Shown here: in pieces, positions 1 to 6,142 of the stretch
How the letters are laid out: every line of letters begins with the position of its first letter
How positions within the stretch are numbered: position 1 is the stretch's first letter
Source: Acidobacteriota bacterium
Lineage (GTDB): Bacteria; Acidobacteriota; Thermoanaerobaculia; Thermoanaerobaculales; Thermoanaerobaculaceae
NCBI GenBank assembly: GCA_021782525.1
Contig: JAJXUY010000050.1
Location: 1 to 8,435, forward strand
DNA: 8,435 bases
Reading direction: 5' to 3'
Position numbers and translations under genes: made by a program
Notes under the pieces: model-generated
What the model was told of the DNA's origin: nothing
Databases searched by the model: none
What the model saw: only the letters and a program-made list of their open reading frames with translations

Positions 1-2
1 TC

Positions 3-785
3 GGAGCGCACGTCGCGCTGCTCGCCGTGCTCGGCGAGGCGGCCGAGGGTGAGCGCCGCTGGCGGCGGCAGGCGGAGCTGGGTTGCGCCCTGCTGCGCTC
101 GCGGCTGGCCGCGGCGCGCGAGCGCCTGGGCGAGACGCCGGGGATCACGGCGAGCGTCGACGCCTGGAGTTTCGCGGGCTGGCTCGACGACGCCGCGCTC
201 GCGGAACACCTCGCCCCGGAGCTGGCGGCGGTCCCCGAGCGCCTGAGCCGCGCCGGTGCGGGGCTGGCGGTGGCGGTCGAGGATCTTGGCGATGGGCGCT
301 CGCGCTGGGTCGACCTGACCAAGATGAGCGCGGCCGAGGCCGGCGCGCTGCTGCGTGCGACGGCGGCGTTCCCGGGCGGCTGGCCGCCGGTCGATGTCCC
401 CGGGTCGCGGTTCACCGGATCGCTGTGGGGCGGCGTCGGCGCCGGTCTCGGCGGCGACACGCCGTGGGCGGGGGACGCGCTCGCCTGGGACGTCGTGTGC
501 GGCTTCCCGGTGCCGGCGGCGACGCGGCCGGCGCTCGGAGGCTCGCTCCTCGAGCTGATCCAGCGGCGGGCCGAAGGGCGCGCGGCGGCCGGTGTGACCG
601 GCTGGTTCGAGGCTCGCGGCGGGCGCTCGGTGGGCCTGGTCGCGCCGACCGAGGCGGCCTGGCGAGCGTCGGCCGGCCGGGCGGGGGCGGATCTCGGCGT
701 CGAGTATCCGCTGCCGTGGGAGCGCAACGGCGAGCTGACCGCGGCCGTCCTCGCGTGCGGCGCCAGCGCGGCGCGCCTGCGGTAG
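3..785 (+). CDS. Patatin-like hydrolase-type protein, C-terminal part (5' truncated)
   Basis: The reading frame is open to the left edge, so the true start lies outside the window; the GTG at 27 is probably internal. The visible part is about 260 residues. The assignment is tentative. The stretch LLRATAAFPGGWPPVDV followed by a glycine-rich segment and then AWDVVCGFPVP resembles the patatin pattern (small-residue helix, AaxPg.fPPv, Gly-rich loop, then a hydrophobic strand ending in a proline). The first visible residues, GAHVALLAVLGEA, could be the end of the nucleophile-elbow region of a GxSxG motif just outside the window, but the serine itself is not visible. The patatin Asp-Gly-Gly (catalytic Asp) is not evident; the matching place reads SLWGGVGAG. 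If the assignment holds, this would be a lipid acyl hydrolase or an inactive relative. No signal peptide can be assessed. It lies 29 bases before the lipoprotein gene on the same strand. It could equally be a lineage-specific protein of unknown fold. Confidence 0.5.
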   Translation, partial: GAHVALLAVLGEAAEGERRWRRQAELGCALLRSRLAAARERLGETPGITASVDAWSFAGWLDDAALAEHLAPELAAVPERLSRAGAGLAVAVEDLGDGRSRWVDLTKMSAAEAGALLRATAAFPGGWPPVDVPGSRFTGSLWGGVGAGLGGDTPWAGDALAWDVVCGFPVPAATRPALGGSLLELIQRRAEGRAAAGVTGWFEARGGRSVGLVAPTEAAWRASAGRAGADLGVEYPLPWERNGELTAAVLACGASAARLR

Positions 786-788
786 ACT
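783..788 (+). promoter_or_regulatory. Possible -10 element (TAGACT) before the OB-fold lipoprotein gene
   Basis: TAGACT overlaps the stop codon of the upstream gene and lies 26 bases before the ATG at 815. It fits the loose TANNNT form of a -10 hexamer. No matching -35 box is visible in the GC-rich sequence 17 bases upstream, so this is a weak call. Confidence 0.25.
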
Positions 789-814
789 CGGGCGTGCTAG
801 CGAGGGAGGCCGTA

Positions 815-1171
815 ATGGCGGACAAGCGGACTCGAACGGTTGTGCGTTCGGTCGGAGCGGTGCTTCTGTTCGGGGCGGTGGTGACGGGGTGTGCCGCGAT
901 CTTCGCGACCAAGATCGGCGACATCGAGAAGGCGCCCGGGCAGTACGACGGTCGCAACGTGACGATTGCCGGCAAGGTCACCGCGACGCATGACCTCCTC
1001 GTCGTGAAGTACTACGAGGTCAACGACGGAACGGGCGAGATCGCCGTCGTGACCGACAGCGCCTTGCCGAAAGAAGGTGAGGACGTGCGGGTCAAGGGCC
1101 AGGTCAAGCAGGCGTTCGCAATCGGCACGGCGCGCCTGGTCGTGATCGTCGAGCAGCCACCGGCCAGGTAA
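815..1171 (+). CDS. Small OB-fold-like lipoprotein
   Basis: This 118-residue protein is probably anchored in the cell envelope. The N-terminus has basic residues (K4, R5, R7, R11), a hydrophobic core at 13-23 and a lipobox V23-T24-G25-C26, so Cys26 should be lipidated after signal peptidase II cleavage. The mature part (about residues 33-113) has the rhythm of a small OB-fold: an Ile-Gly-Asp-Ile start, a Gln-Tyr-Asp-Gly turn before the strand NVTIAGKV, the signature EVNDGTGEIAVV, then EDVRVKGQV. This pattern is known from small bacterial OB-fold proteins related to nucleic-acid anticodon-binding folds, but in secreted lipoproteins the ligand is usually unknown. I do not infer nucleic-acid binding here. 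The start is chosen for the strong AGGGAGG ribosome-binding site at 802-808 and the complete signal peptide that follows. It ends 26 bases before the PAP2 gene and is probably cotranscribed with it. Confidence 0.85.
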   Translation: MADKRTRTVVRSVGAVLLFGAVVTGCAAIFATKIGDIEKAPGQYDGRNVTIAGKVTATHDLLVVKYYEVNDGTGEIAVVTDSALPKEGEDVRVKGQVKQAFAIGTARLVVIVEQPPAR

Positions 1172-1197
1172 CCACCGATCTCGGGGGTTCGTAACCG

Positions 1198-1971
1198 ATG
1201 CGGCGAGTGGGCATCGTTCGTGGCGCCGCCGCGATCTCGATCGGGCTGGCGGTGGTCGCCGCCGAATGCGCGGGCGCGCAGACCGTTTCCGAGGCCGTGG
1301 CCCAGCTCAAGCGCGACGCGACCTCGCTCATCACCATCGATCGGCCCCTGTCCGCGGCCCAGCTCGCGCTCGGGCTCGGTCTGTTCGCGCTCGTCTCCAG
1401 CGCCGACCCGCGCCTGTCCGAGCAGAGCCGCACCCACCTCCCGGGCTGGGTGGACCACTTCAAAAGCGGTGGCGCGACCGGCAGCGCGAACACGGTCGCG
1501 GTCGCGCTGGCGGCCGGGGGACTGCTCGCCGGCGACCACCGGGTCACGACCGGCGGGCTTACGCTGCTCGAGGGGAACATCGTGCTCGGGGTCGTCCTGC
1601 AGCTCTCGAAGCGCGCCTTCGGGCGTGTGCGGCCGAACCACTCCGGCCCGGGGCGCTGGTTCGCCGGCGGTGACTCGTTCCCGTCGGACCACACGGCGCA
1701 CGCCTTCCTCGTCGCGTCGGTCCTCGACGCGGTGATCGACCGTCCGGCGTGGCGCTGGGTGCTCTACCCGCTCGCTGGCGGGGTGGGGCTCGACCGCCTG
1801 CACGAGGGCGTCCACTACCCGACCGACGTGATCGCAGGCGGCCTGCTCGGGTGGTGGATCGGCCACCGCCTGTCGGTGTCGCACGGGCTGGCCGGGCGAC
1901 CCAGCCGCCTCACGGTTTCCTGGGCCCCGATCCCGGGCGGTGCGCTGATCGCCGCCCACGCCGCGTTCTGA
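1198..1971 (+). CDS. Secreted PAP2-superfamily phosphatase
   Basis: This 257-residue protein belongs to the PAP2 (type 2 phosphatidic acid phosphatase / vanadium chloroperoxidase) family, which removes phosphate from lipid or other phosphomonoesters and diphosphates through a phospho-histidine intermediate. All three signature motifs are present: C1 K138-x6-R145-P146; C2 P162-S163-D164-H165 (usually PSGH, here with Asp in place of Gly); and C3 D199-R200-x5-H206-x3-D210 (usually Ser-Arg, here Asp-Arg). By family knowledge H206 is the nucleophile and H165 the general acid. The N-terminus has R2, R3 and R8, then a hydrophobic stretch and an Ala-Gly-Ala end at 25-27, consistent with signal peptidase I cleavage before Q28. 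Further hydrophobic segments at about 53-68, 99-112, 125-136, 168-180 and 211-222 could form the usual helical core, membrane-embedded or periplasmic. Substrate cannot be told; undecaprenyl-diphosphate or phosphatidic acid are options. The ATG has only a G-rich stretch (GGGGG, 1182-1186) as a weak ribosome-binding site. Confidence 0.9.
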   Translation: MRRVGIVRGAAAISIGLAVVAAECAGAQTVSEAVAQLKRDATSLITIDRPLSAAQLALGLGLFALVSSADPRLSEQSRTHLPGWVDHFKSGGATGSANTVAVALAAGGLLAGDHRVTTGGLTLLEGNIVLGVVLQLSKRAFGRVRPNHSGPGRWFAGGDSFPSDHTAHAFLVASVLDAVIDRPAWRWVLYPLAGGVGLDRLHEGVHYPTDVIAGGLLGWWIGHRLSVSHGLAGRPSRLTVSWAPIPGGALIAAHAAF

Positions 1972-2022
1972 ACGCCGGACTCGGAGTGCCGCCAAGGCCC
2001 CGTAGATCCCGTCTGACCGACG

Positions 2023-2028
2023 TACAAT
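2023..2028 (+). promoter_or_regulatory. Possible -10 element (TACAAT) for cysS
   Basis: TACAAT differs from the TATAAT consensus by one base and stands out in a GC-rich 74-base gap between the PAP2 stop and the cysS start. It lies 17 bases before the ATG at 2046, so the leader would be very short. No good -35 hexamer is seen at the right spacing. Confidence 0.35.
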
Positions 2029-2045
2029 TCAACGTTGGAGGCGCG

Positions 2046-3452
2046 ATGCCGCGCGAGATTCGTTTCTTCAACACGTTGACCCGTCGGGTCGAGGCGTTCC
2101 GACCGCTCGAGCCGGGGCATGTCCGCATGTACACCTGCGGGCCGACGGTCTACAACTTCGTCCACATCGGGAACCTGCGCACGTTCCTGTTCGAGGATGT
2201 GCTGCGCCGCACCCTCGCCGCGTTCGGCTACCGCGTCACGCAGGTGATGAACCTGACCGACATCGACGACAAGACGATCAAGGGGGCGGCGGCCGAGGGT
2301 GTTTCCCTGCGCGAGTTCACCGACCGGTACGTGGACGCATTCTTCGCCGACATCGACGCGCTCGGCATCCAGCGCGCCGAGCACTATCCGCGCGCCACCG
2401 AGTTCATCGCGCAACAGGTGGCGCTGGTGCGGCGTCTGAACGAGCGCGGCCACACCTACGTGCAGGACGGATCGACCTACTTCCGCATCGGGACGTTCCC
2501 CGGCTACGGCAAGCTCTCGGGCCTCGACGTCGACGCGGTCAAGGCCGGCGCCCGCGTCGACGCCGACGAATACGAGAAGGAGGACGTGCGCGACTTCGTG
2601 CTCTGGAAGGCGGCCAAACCGGGGGAGCCGGCGTGGGAGACGGAGCTCGGGTCGGGCCGACCAGGCTGGCACCTGGAGTGCTCCGCGATGGCGATGGCGC
2701 TCCTCGGCGAGAGCTTCGACATCCACACCGGCGCCGTGGACAACATCTTTCCCCACCACGAGAACGAGATCGCCCAGAGCGAGGGCGCGACGGGCCGGCC
2801 GTTCGTCCACACCTGGTTGCACGCCGAGCACCTGGTGGTCGAGGGGCAGAAGATGGCGAAGTCGGCGGGGAACTTCTTCACCCTGCGCGATCTCCTCGTG
2901 AAGGGGCACTCGCCGCTCGCGATCCGCTACCTGCTCGTCTCGGTGCCGTACCGGCAAAAGCTCAACTTCACCTTCGACGGTCTGCACGCCGCCGCGGCCG
3001 GCGTCGAGCGCCTCGGCAACACGCTGCGCCGGCTCGCCCACACGCCGCCGGCCGCCGCGACCGGCGGCTTGCCGGCGGCGGCGGTCGAGGAGTTCCTGGC
3101 CGAGTTCGACGGCGCCCTCGCCGACGACCTCAACACCGCCCGGGCGTTGGGCGCGGTGCACACGCTGCTCACCCGGGTCAACCAGGCGCTCGACTCGGGC
3201 GGGGTCGGCGAGGCGGTTCGCGCCGGCGTCGAGGCGGCGCTCGCGCGGGTCGACGCGGTGCTCGGTATCGTGCCGAGCCGCGAGGCCGAGGGAGCGGGAG
3301 ACGGATGGATCGACGCGCTCGTGGCCGAGCGCAACGCGGCGCGCAAGGCGCGCGACTTCGCGCGCGCCGACGCGATCCGCGGCGAGCTGACGGCGCGCGG
3401 CGTCGTACTCGAGGACACGCCACACGGCACGGTGTGGCACCGCACGAGATAG
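2046..3452 (+). CDS. cysS: Cysteinyl-tRNA synthetase
   Basis: This cytoplasmic class I aminoacyl-tRNA synthetase joins cysteine to tRNA-Cys using ATP. It has 468 residues, close to the usual bacterial length of about 460. The ATP-binding HIGH motif appears as H40-I-G-N43, and the KMSKS loop as K269-M-A-K-S273; the Ala variant is a common family form. The zinc/cysteine site aligns as C31, C212 (in GWHLECSAM), H237 and E241 (in FPHHENEIAQSE). These keep the same mutual spacing as the E. coli ligands C28, C209, H234 and E238. Residues 64-76 (VTQVMNLTDIDDK) are the characteristic block after the first Rossmann half. The C-terminal third (about 315-468) is the helical DALR and anticodon-binding part, with the typical DFARADAIRGEL segment at 437-448. 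The start is set by a GGAGG ribosome-binding site at 2037-2041; further upstream the same frame runs antiparallel to nothing meaningful and overlaps the PAP2 gene. No sign of damage. Confidence 0.98.
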   Translation: MPREIRFFNTLTRRVEAFRPLEPGHVRMYTCGPTVYNFVHIGNLRTFLFEDVLRRTLAAFGYRVTQVMNLTDIDDKTIKGAAAEGVSLREFTDRYVDAFFADIDALGIQRAEHYPRATEFIAQQVALVRRLNERGHTYVQDGSTYFRIGTFPGYGKLSGLDVDAVKAGARVDADEYEKEDVRDFVLWKAAKPGEPAWETELGSGRPGWHLECSAMAMALLGESFDIHTGAVDNIFPHHENEIAQSEGATGRPFVHTWLHAEHLVVEGQKMAKSAGNFFTLRDLLVKGHSPLAIRYLLVSVPYRQKLNFTFDGLHAAAAGVERLGNTLRRLAHTPPAAATGGLPAAAVEEFLAEFDGALADDLNTARALGAVHTLLTRVNQALDSGGVGEAVRAGVEAALARVDAVLGIVPSREAEGAGDGWIDALVAERNAARKARDFARADAIRGELTARGVVLEDTPHGTVWHRTR

Positions 3453-3500
3453 GCCGGCACCGGGCGACAAACGGCCTGGTCCACGGACCGTGGTCCGTGG
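3451..3500 (+). terminator. Two consecutive inverted repeats after cysS (possible terminator or operator)
   Basis: AGGCCG at 3451-3456 pairs with CGGCCT at 3472-3477. It is followed by CCACGGACC at 3481-3489 facing GGTCCGTGG at 3492-3500, a perfect 9-bp inverted repeat around a GT centre. GGTCC at 3478-3482 can also pair with GGACC at 3485-3489, so alternative hairpins exclude one another. No U-tract follows (the next bases are G-rich), so a classical intrinsic terminator is unproven. The short-centred palindrome could instead be a dimeric regulator site upstream of the M48 gene. Confidence 0.35.
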
Positions 3501-3533
3501 GGGCCGGGGCGCGTCGGGGTTGCCCGGCGGGGC

Positions 3534-3539
3534 TATCAT
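3534..3539 (+). promoter_or_regulatory. Possible -10 element (TATCAT) for the M48 protease gene
   Basis: TATCAT is an AT-rich hexamer in a strongly GC-rich gap, 27 bases before the GTG start at 3567. It fits a -10 box. No clear -35 box is present 16-18 bases upstream, where the sequence is GC-rich. Confidence 0.3.
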
Positions 3540-3566
3540 TGAGGCATCGCGGGAAGGGAGGATCAG

Positions 3567-4847
3567 GTGAAACGAGCGGTTCCTCTCGTTTTGCTGGCGG
3601 CCCTGGTCGCCGCCGCCGGCTGCACGGTGAACCCCGTGACCGGAAAGTCGCAGATCGACCTGCTCGGCGAGGCGCAGGAGGTGCAGATCGGCAACCACCT
3701 GTACCCCGGCGCGATCCAGTCCTCGCTCGGAGCGATCGCCGAGGGCGACGTGCAGCGGGAGGTCGAGCGCGTCGGCGAGGCGGTCGCCTCCGTCAGCCAC
3801 CGTCCCGGGCTCACCTACGCCTTCACGGCCGTGAACGAGCCCGAGGTCAACGCCTTCGCCCTCCCGGGCGGCAAGATCTGCATCACGCGCGGGCTGCTCT
3901 CTCGCCTCGATTCCGAGGATGGGCTGGCCGCCGTGCTCGGGCACGAGGTCGGCCACGTCACCGCCCGCCACGTCGTCTCGGCGTACAACCGGCAGCTGCT
4001 CCTCAGCGCGGTCATCGTGGGCGGGGGGGTTTACATGGAGTCGGAGAGTGTCGAAAACCGCAGCCTGATCACACTCGGCGCGCTCGTCGGCGGCCAACTC
4101 GTCCTCGCGCACTACTCGCGCGAGCAGGAGAGGCAGGCCGACGAACTGGGACTCGAGTACGCGGTCAAAGCCGGGTACTCGCCGCAGGGAATGATCGAGA
4201 CGCAGAAGGTGCTGCTCGGCCTGCAGAAGACGCAGCCGGGCGTGGTGGAAAGGCTGTTTGCCTCGCACCCGATGTCGGCCGAGCGGCTGGCGACGGCGGA
4301 GCAGCGGGTGGGGTCGCTGGCGGCGGAGGTGCGCGGTCGCGGCTTGCGGACGCGACCGTACCGGACGGCGATGGCGGGTGTGATCTCCGGGCGTCCGGCG
4401 TGGGACGCGGCGCACGAGGGCATTGCGTTGTTGGGTCAGGGTGAGGGAGCAAAGGCCGAGGCCAAGCTCGCCGACGCGGTGAGGATGGCCCCCACGGAAG
4501 GGGTCCTGCACACGCTGCACGCGGTGGCGCTGGCGAAGCTGCAGCGCCAGGATGCGGCCGTTGCGGAAGCTCGGGACGGGGCGCGGCTGTCACCCGGCGT
4601 GTACATCTCCCGACTCGTGGCCGGCGAGCTGCTGGTCGACCCCGACGCCGCGGCCGCGTTGGAGAACCTCGGCGGGGCGGAGACGCTGTTGCCCGGGCAG
4701 GCGCGTGTCTCGCTCTTGCGAGGACGGGCGCTCGAACGCCTCGGCCGCCGCGACGACGCCAGGGCCGCGTATGAGGAGGCGATCAAGCGGGATCCCGGCG
4801 GCGACGTGGGCGCCGAGGCGACCCGACGCGTCAGAAGTCTGGGTTAG
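3567..4847 (+). CDS. M48-family zinc metalloprotease lipoprotein with C-terminal TPR repeats (BepA-like)
   Basis: This 426-residue protein is a predicted periplasmic, lipid-anchored protease. The signal sequence (K2, R3, hydrophobic 4-17) ends in a lipobox A16-A17-G18-C19. The NPVTGK segment right after the cysteine (22-27) is characteristic of M48 lipoproteins. The zinc site is H126-E127-V-G-H130 with third ligand E188 in the downstream ExxAD motif (E188-R-Q-A191-D192). The S-H234-P motif of the family follows at 233-235. Residues about 277-345 and 378-412 form Ala-rich helical pairs with TPR character (e.g. ALERLGRRDDARAAYEEAI at 388-406). M48 plus TPR is the architecture of E. coli BepA, which degrades misfolded outer-membrane proteins and assists LptD assembly; the same role here is inference. 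The GTG start is supported by an extended GGAAGGGAGGA ribosome-binding site at 3551-3561 and by the signal peptide directly after it. The next gene begins 18 bases after the stop, so the two are probably an operon. Confidence 0.92.
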   Translation: MKRAVPLVLLAALVAAAGCTVNPVTGKSQIDLLGEAQEVQIGNHLYPGAIQSSLGAIAEGDVQREVERVGEAVASVSHRPGLTYAFTAVNEPEVNAFALPGGKICITRGLLSRLDSEDGLAAVLGHEVGHVTARHVVSAYNRQLLLSAVIVGGGVYMESESVENRSLITLGALVGGQLVLAHYSREQERQADELGLEYAVKAGYSPQGMIETQKVLLGLQKTQPGVVERLFASHPMSAERLATAEQRVGSLAAEVRGRGLRTRPYRTAMAGVISGRPAWDAAHEGIALLGQGEGAKAEAKLADAVRMAPTEGVLHTLHAVALAKLQRQDAAVAEARDGARLSPGVYISRLVAGELLVDPDAAAALENLGGAETLLPGQARVSLLRGRALERLGRRDDARAAYEEAIKRDPGGDVGAEATRRVRSLG

Positions 4848-4865
4848 GGCGGAGAGGAGGCCACG

Positions 4866-5111
4866 ATGAGCGCACCGGATCCTGTCGGCGAGCTGGTGTT
4901 GCTGACCCGCGCAGCGGCGGATGCCGGACTCGACTGGCGGACGCGCCTGCGCGAGGAGTGGCTGCCGCGCACCGTGGCCGCAACGCCGCACCCCATCCTC
5001 GCCACCGCCCTGGCGCGGTGGTCGGACGAGGCCCCGGACGTCGGCGGCGATCTCGGTGGCCGGCTCGAGACCGCGGTCGTGGCGGCGATGGCCGAGCAGG
5101 GGTACGACTGA
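4866..5111 (+). CDS. Small acidic protein of unknown function (81 aa)
   Basis: I do not recognise this protein. It is 81 residues long, acidic, without signal peptide, cysteine or membrane segment. It appears mostly helical, with an N-terminal half rich in Ala and Leu, three tryptophans (W24, W32, W52), a TPHPILATALARW segment at 40-52, and a Gly/Asp-rich turn (D58-G65) before a final helix. The evidence that it is a gene is a strong GAGAGGAGG ribosome-binding site at 4853-4860 ending five bases before the ATG, an 18-base gap from the M48 protease gene, and codon use like its neighbours with G/C in most third positions. Translational coupling to the protease suggests a shared role, but nothing in the sequence shows what it does. 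Confidence 0.75.
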   Translation: MSAPDPVGELVLLTRAAADAGLDWRTRLREEWLPRTVAATPHPILATALARWSDEAPDVGGDLGGRLETAVVAAMAEQGYD

Positions 5112-5171
5112 GCGCGGCACCGCTGCAAGGAGTTGAGAAGTGGAGAGTGCGGAGTGAAGGTTTGACGAGGG

Positions 5172-5270
5172 CGGCAAGAGGGAAGAGGTAAAAGGGCAAG
5201 GGAACAACGAGGCCCTCTTTGCAACCGTTTCTTGTCTTCCCTTTGCCCTCTTCCTCTTTTCCTTTTCCCG
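5172..5270. repeat. Long imperfect inverted repeat, purine-rich arm facing pyrimidine-rich arm
   Basis: In the 254-base spacer, a purine-rich arm (5172-5207) is nearly complementary to a pyrimidine-rich arm (5232-5270). The core match is TTGT-TCCCTT-GCCC (reverse complement of 5194-5207) against TTGTCTTCCCTTTGCCC at 5232-5248. It continues with mismatches and small indels to the outer ends, leaving a loop of about 24 bases. A plus-strand transcript would end in a U/C-rich tract, so it may terminate the M48 operon. It may also be a decayed repeat element. The flanking bases 5112-5171 and 5271-5365 hold no gene that I can see. Confidence 0.55.
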
Positions 5271-5365
5271 CTCGGCTTCGGCGTCGTCCTCCATCGTCCA
5301 TTCCCCGGGGGAATAGCGACGCCGGCGCGTGCCTTGAACCGTCAGGTAGCGGATGGGAGGTCGGG

Positions 5366-6142
5366 ATGCGCGTGCTCGCGGCGGCGATGATGCTGGTGCT
5401 CGGAGCTGCGGTGGCCAGTGCGGAGGTGCGTACGAAAGTCGTGGAGTACACGCAGGGCAGCACGCCGCTGCAGGGCTTCATGGCGTGGGACGACGCGGTG
5501 CACGGCCGCCGGCCGGGGGTGCTGATCGCCCACGACTGGATGGGCGTCGGCCCGTTCGTGGAGGGCCGGGCGAGGGAGCTCGCCAAGCTCGGGTACGTCG
5601 CGTTCTGCGCCGACATCTACGGCAAGGGGGTCCGTCCCGCGAACGCCGAACAGGCGGCGAAGACGGCCGCGATCTTCAAGGGCGACCGCCCGCTGACACG
5701 GGCGCGGGTGGTCGCGGCGCTCGACGTCCTGCGCGCCGACCCGCTCGTGGACCCGAAGCGGATCGCCGCGATCGGCTACTGCTTCGGCGGCATGGTGGTG
5801 CTCGAGTTGGCGCGCAGCGGCGCCGACGTGGCCGGGGTGGTGACGTTCCACGGCTCGCTCGACACGCCCACGCCGGCCGACGCCAAGAACATCCGCGGCA
5901 AGGTGCTGGCGCTGCAGGGGGCGGACGACCCGTTCGTCGGGCCGAAAGACGTGGCGGCGTTCGAGCAGGAGATGCGCGCCGGGCACGTGGACTGGGAGCT
6001 GGTGCAGTACGGCAACGCCGTACACGCGTTCACCAACCCCGCGGCCGGCCACGACAACTCCCGCGGCGTGGCGTACAACCCCGAGGCCGACCGCCGCTCC
6101 TGGCAGGCGATGAGGGACTTCTTCGCCGAGATCTTCCACTAG
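5366..6142 (+). CDS. Secreted dienelactone hydrolase family protein
   Basis: This 258-residue alpha/beta hydrolase belongs to the dienelactone hydrolase (DLH) family, whose classical member opens the lactone ring in chlorocatechol degradation; many family members act on other esters. The nucleophile elbow is G137-Y-C139-F-G-G142 with a cysteine nucleophile typical of DLH. The acid is probably D188 (in GADDPFV) and the histidine H220 (in AVHAFTNP). The order and spacing fit the Cys123-Asp171-His202 triad of the Pseudomonas enzyme. The early block GVLIAHDWMG (51-60) is the oxyanion-side strand and turn. Residues 1-19 form a signal peptide (R2, hydrophobic 3-16, Ala-Ser-Ala before E20), so the enzyme should be periplasmic. 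The start at 5366 has GGGAGG at 5355-5360; an in-frame ATG at 5219 would add 49 low-complexity residues translated from the inverted repeat and is rejected. The gene sits alone, and its TAG stop lies in the inverted repeat of the adjacent palindromic element. The true substrate is unknown. Confidence 0.93.
   Translation: MRVLAAAMMLVLGAAVASAEVRTKVVEYTQGSTPLQGFMAWDDAVHGRRPGVLIAHDWMGVGPFVEGRARELAKLGYVAFCADIYGKGVRPANAEQAAKTAAIFKGDRPLTRARVVAALDVLRADPLVDPKRIAAIGYCFGGMVVLELARSGADVAGVVTFHGSLDTPTPADAKNIRGKVLALQGADDPFVGPKDVAAFEQEMRAGHVDWELVQYGNAVHAFTNPAAGHDNSRGVAYNPEADRRSWQAMRDFFAEIFH

Noticed and set aside
2633..4444. 603-residue open frame on the plus strand overlapping cysS and the M48 gene
   Set aside because: It crosses the intergenic gap between two real genes in another frame and is composed largely of Arg, Gly and Ala; it is a shadow.
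1815..4520. 901-residue open frame on the minus strand opposite cysS and the M48 gene
   Set aside because: It lies antisense to two well-identified genes. Its protein is Arg/Ala/Val/Gly-rich without any family motif, as expected from a third-position shadow in GC-rich DNA.
4590..5294. Minus-strand frame across the purine/pyrimidine repeat
   Set aside because: Its start translates the low-complexity repeat, and it runs antisense to the 81-aa gene and the M48 gene; no recognisable motif.
5219..5365. Upstream ATG that would add 49 residues to the dienelactone hydrolase
   Set aside because: The added residues come from the low-complexity inverted repeat. The ATG at 5366 has a ribosome-binding site and opens directly into a signal peptide.
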